Assembly: GCA_020638955.1 (NCBI GenBank)
Contig: JACKHO010000007.1
Span: forward strand, 124,001 to 188,000
Direction: 5' to 3'
Length of the DNA stretch: 64,000 bases
Source: Planctomycetaceae bacterium
GTDB taxonomy: Bacteria; Planctomycetota; Planctomycetia; Planctomycetales; Planctomycetaceae
A model generated the notes under the pieces. It did not search any database. It was not told the origin of the DNA and saw only the letters and a list, made by a program, of their open reading frames with translations. Every line of letters starts with the position of its first letter. Position 1 is the first letter of the stretch. Position numbers and translations under genes: made by a program. This document shows, piece by piece, positions 61,471-64,000 of the stretch.

Positions 61471-62073
61471 ATGTCCGATCAGTCCAAGCTCACTACCCGG
61501 CAGCGTGAGATTTATGAATTCATTCGGGACAAAATCGTGAACCGGGGCTACGGGCCGACTGTGCGGGAAATTGGGGGCGAGTTCGGTATTCGGTCCCCCA
61601 ACGGGGTGATGTGCCACCTGAAAGCCCTCGAAAAGAAAGGGCTCATTACGCGTGAACAAAACATGTCTCGGGCCATTCAGCTGACGGACGCTCCTTCGCG
61701 AATGACGGCCAAATTGCCTTTGGCTGGTCAGATTGCGGCGGGATCACCGACACTGGCGGAAGAGCAGCGGGAAGAGGCGGACTTTTCGTCACTCTTTGAT
61801 GACGAAGATTTGTTCTGCCTGAAAGTGCGGGGCGACTCCATGATTGAAGCCCAAATTGCCGACGGCGACTTTGCCATCATTCGCAAGCAGTCCACGGCGC
61901 GCGAAGGGGAAATCGTTGCCGCCCTCGTCGATGACCAGGATGCCACGCTGAAGTACTTCCACCGGGAAGCGGGATATATTCGACTGGAGCCTGCCAACTC
62001 CTTGATGCAACCCATCATCAGCACCAACGTCCAGATTCTCGGCGTGCTGGAAGGTGTGATTCGGAAGTATTAG
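61471..62073 (+). CDS. lexA: SOS repressor LexA
   Basis: 200 residues; ATG after AAGGAG. The N-terminal winged helix is seen in LTTRQREIYEFIRDKI and RSPNGVMCHLKALEKKGLITRE. The autocleavage site is Ala90-Gly91 (QIAAGSP), the catalytic Ser123 (VRGDSMIEAQIADGD) and Lys161 (DATLKYFHRE) form the dyad. RecA-dependent self-cleavage would lift repression after DNA damage. The leader carries a CTGT-N8-ACAG palindrome consistent with autoregulation. Length and motifs are standard. Confidence 0.96.
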   Translation: MSDQSKLTTRQREIYEFIRDKIVNRGYGPTVREIGGEFGIRSPNGVMCHLKALEKKGLITREQNMSRAIQLTDAPSRMTAKLPLAGQIAAGSPTLAEEQREEADFSSLFDDEDLFCLKVRGDSMIEAQIADGDFAIIRKQSTAREGEIVAALVDDQDATLKYFHREAGYIRLEPANSLMQPIISTNVQILGVLEGVIRKY

Positions 62074-62141
62074 GCGTGGATGGTTGAGACAGTTGAGGGA
62101 GGCTGCGCCGGCGTTGAGATGGTTGAGAATTGCACCAAGGT

Positions 62142-63758
62142 TTAGGCAACTGGCGCTGGTGCCTTGAGCAAATCGTCAATGGATGCGTCGTTGGCGTGGG
62201 CGTGTCGGAGGAAAGAGTCGTTGGAGGTGTTCTCCAAGAGCCTGCGAACGAGGTAAGCCATGCCGGGGATCATTTCGCCGAATGGCGTGTAGACGCGAAC
62301 ACGATGGCCGAGTTCGCTGAGCAGGGTTTGCTGCTCTTCGGCCATCCCGTGTAGCATTTGGATTTCCCAGCAGTTGCTGGGGACCTTCAGTTCCTTCGCA
62401 CAGGCAATGGCGTGTGCAATGCTGCGCAAATTGTGTGACGCAATGGCCGGACGCAGCACTTCGTGGTGCTTCATCAGGAAGTGTGTCTGCCGTTCAAAGT
62501 TGGCGTCCGATTCCCATTTGTTCTGGTAAACCGGCGTCTTCCAGTTGCGGTACTCGGCGGTCATGACTTCCGAATCCCAGTACGCTCCCTTGACGAGACG
62601 AACGCAAATGGATGTGCCACGTTCCTCGGCCCAGTCGCGCAGGTCCTGGAGATCATTCTCGGCTTCCGGCAGGTAGGCCTGGACGACAATTCCGACATCA
62701 CGCCAGTCGGCGAACTCGGGTTCGGAGCAAATCTCTTTGAAAATCTGCAACGTCAGGTCTTTGAACGCGTAGTGCTCCATGTCAATGTGAATGGCCGTAT
62801 CATGTTCGCGGGCCGTCTCCATAATGGGCCGCAGGCGTGACTTCACTTCTTCTGCCGTGCCTTCGGGGTCGATTGGTTTGAAGTTGGCGGCGAGTGCGGA
62901 AAGTTTGAGGGAGACCTGGCAGCGCGGAAGTTGCGTCCGTTCGTCGTAGTCGAGGAGAGGATCAACCGGCCAGCGTTCCGTATGTGGAGCGACCTCGGTA
63001 ATGAGATCGATGTAGGCCTGCTGATAGGCATCGGCCTCGTCGTCACTCAGCACGCATTCGCCGAGTAAATCGAGTGTGAACGTGAGGCCTTTTCGTCGGA
63101 GTCGCGTCAGGCTGGTAATGATTTCCTCAGAGCGAGTGCCTGCAATAAAGCGCTCCGCCATTTTGCGGGCGTTAATGCGCGCGTTGACTGCAAGTGCCTT
63201 GCCAAGCAACGAGTCCGGTTCTGCGACGTCGAGCCCCATGCGGACAGCCAGTGGCAGGTGGCTGCGGACTTCGTCGAAGTACTCCTGCAGGTGCCGGGCG
63301 ACCGCCTCGCTGGTTTTCAGTGAGGGCAGAACATCGACAAAACGAAACATTTGAACTTTGACAGACTCGTCCTGCGTCGCCCATTCGAGAATGTTGTCGA
63401 GCCACCAGCGCCGTTCAAAGACCGAGGGCTTACGCCGGTCGAGATGATCCCACAATGATCGGCCAATTTCCTGGGTGGCATGTTCAACGCGGGCTGCCAC
63501 TTCGGGGGCTGGTGGCTGCTCTGGCTGGCGAGCGGTAGCACCAGCAGGTTTTGGAGCCGCGGGCTTCTTCCTCGCTTTAGCCGAGGTGCTCTTACCAGCG
63601 GCTTTCTTCTTCGGCGCAGCCTTTTTGGGGGCAGAATCAGCTTCGGCCGATTGGGCGGCGGGCTTCTTCGTCTTCTTCCCTGAACTGGCTTTCTTGGGGG
63701 AGGCAGAGGTCGATTCAGGCCGGGTACTGTTCGATTTTGCGGCTTTCTTCTTCGCCAT
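62142..63758 (-). CDS. Proline dehydrogenase with a histone-H1-like N-terminal tail
   Basis: 538 residues. The first 80 residues are a Lys/Ala/Pro-rich tail (MAKKKAAKSNS, KKASSGKKTKKPAAQ, KKAAPKKKAAGKS) like that of histone H1 or KAP-repeat DNA-binding extensions, not usual in this enzyme. Residues about 140-530 hold the PutA-type proline dehydrogenase barrel: RFIAGTRSEEIIT, GLTFTLDLLGECV, LPRCQVSLKLSAL, HIDMEHYAFKDLTL, CVRLVKGAYWDSE and HNLRSIAHAIACA, with FAD-binding features. It oxidises proline to pyrroline-5-carboxylate. The dehydrogenase partner of PutA is not fused or adjacent. The tail could bind DNA or RNA, which is inference. Confidence 0.88.
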   Translation of the reverse strand: MAKKKAAKSNSTRPESTSASPKKASSGKKTKKPAAQSAEADSAPKKAAPKKKAAGKSTSAKARKKPAAPKPAGATARQPEQPPAPEVAARVEHATQEIGRSLWDHLDRRKPSVFERRWWLDNILEWATQDESVKVQMFRFVDVLPSLKTSEAVARHLQEYFDEVRSHLPLAVRMGLDVAEPDSLLGKALAVNARINARKMAERFIAGTRSEEIITSLTRLRRKGLTFTLDLLGECVLSDDEADAYQQAYIDLITEVAPHTERWPVDPLLDYDERTQLPRCQVSLKLSALAANFKPIDPEGTAEEVKSRLRPIMETAREHDTAIHIDMEHYAFKDLTLQIFKEICSEPEFADWRDVGIVVQAYLPEAENDLQDLRDWAEERGTSICVRLVKGAYWDSEVMTAEYRNWKTPVYQNKWESDANFERQTHFLMKHHEVLRPAIASHNLRSIAHAIACAKELKVPSNCWEIQMLHGMAEEQQTLLSELGHRVRVYTPFGEMIPGMAYLVRRLLENTSNDSFLRHAHANDASIDDLLKAPAPVA

Positions 63759-64000
63759 CCGGCCACGTCCTTGCTGGGTGTTCGTCTTTGATCAAGTTCT
63801 TGTGTCTGGCGGGATGTTAACGAGCCCCGCCCGGCATTGTGTAGCCATCAATTTGTGGGAATTTGCCAGAACAAATCGACTTTCTCCACCTGAACTGTAG
63901 TGGCAGCCGCCGCGAATCTGTAGGATTGCAGTCCATTAAAGCTGCCCTCTTAGCAGGACGGCTGAAGGTACGCCTACTCGCAGAGTTTCCTTCGAATTGG

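Noticed and set aside
1..64000. tRNA, rRNA, tmRNA, RNase P, SRP RNA or CRISPR array
   Set aside because: No matching motifs or regular repeat-spacer pattern seen on either strand; a covariance-model scan could overturn this.

Overview
This looks like chromosomal DNA of a planctomycete (Planctomycetota, probably order Planctomycetales). The evidence is two formylglycine-type sulfatases, two Tat-exported TIM-barrel isomerases, secreted proteins carrying an N-terminal LExRTLLS motif, a redoxin/haem/copper-monooxygenase fusion beside an ECF sigma factor, leucine-rich-repeat proteins and generally wide gene spacing. I found no rRNA, tRNA, CRISPR array, transposase or phage gene. Codon use looks uniform, so most of the window reads as ordinary chromosome with some repeat-bearing patches.

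Layout. 1-5.7 kb: a secreted sulfatase, a frameshifted esterase gene, an LRR lipoprotein and a coupled minus-strand pair (DUF4304-like plus an unknown). 6.1-9.5 kb: a four-gene set of an ASST-like membrane protein, two small membrane proteins and a PAPS-type sulfotransferase, followed at 9.7 kb by an aldehyde dehydrogenase without the usual general-base Glu. 11.2-13.1 kb: a small lipoprotein, an immunity-like unknown and a small membrane protein bracketed by 30-bp inverted repeats. 13.1-17.7 kb (minus): ECF sigma factor, anti-sigma-like membrane protein and the redoxin/haem/monooxygenase fusion. 17.7-19.0 kb holds no convincing gene.

19.0-29.0 kb: a BamB-like propeller, a second sulfatase, a PrxQ-type peroxiredoxin, an Ldh_2 dehydrogenase, an LRR protein, a FemAB/CelD-like acyltransferase, SurE and a VWA membrane protein. 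29-37 kb is the housekeeping core: infC (apparently with an ATC start), a cyclophilin, rpsO-pnp and groES-groEL, nearly all bounded by clear hairpin terminators. 37-47.9 kb: a PadR/membrane pair, an FHA-GGDEF cyclase, two sugar-isomerase-like TIM barrels, a tandem GNAT protein, agmatine deiminase, folB-folK, a phosphoesterase and yidC.

48-64 kb: two large exported proteins with the LExRTLLS motif, a VIT-type metal transporter, a candidate small RNA with its own terminator, a ketoacyl synthase, two diverged 208-bp four-box repeat elements flanking two genes, an orphan zinc-finger anti-sigma-like protein, lexA with a CTGT-N8-ACAG palindrome in its leader, and a proline dehydrogenase with a histone-H1-like Lys/Ala/Pro tail.

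The most interesting leads are the 208-bp elements, the candidate small RNA at 56.0 kb, the membrane sulfation module with the unusual dehydrogenase, and the ATC start of infC. All functions are inferred from motifs read by eye; no database search was run.
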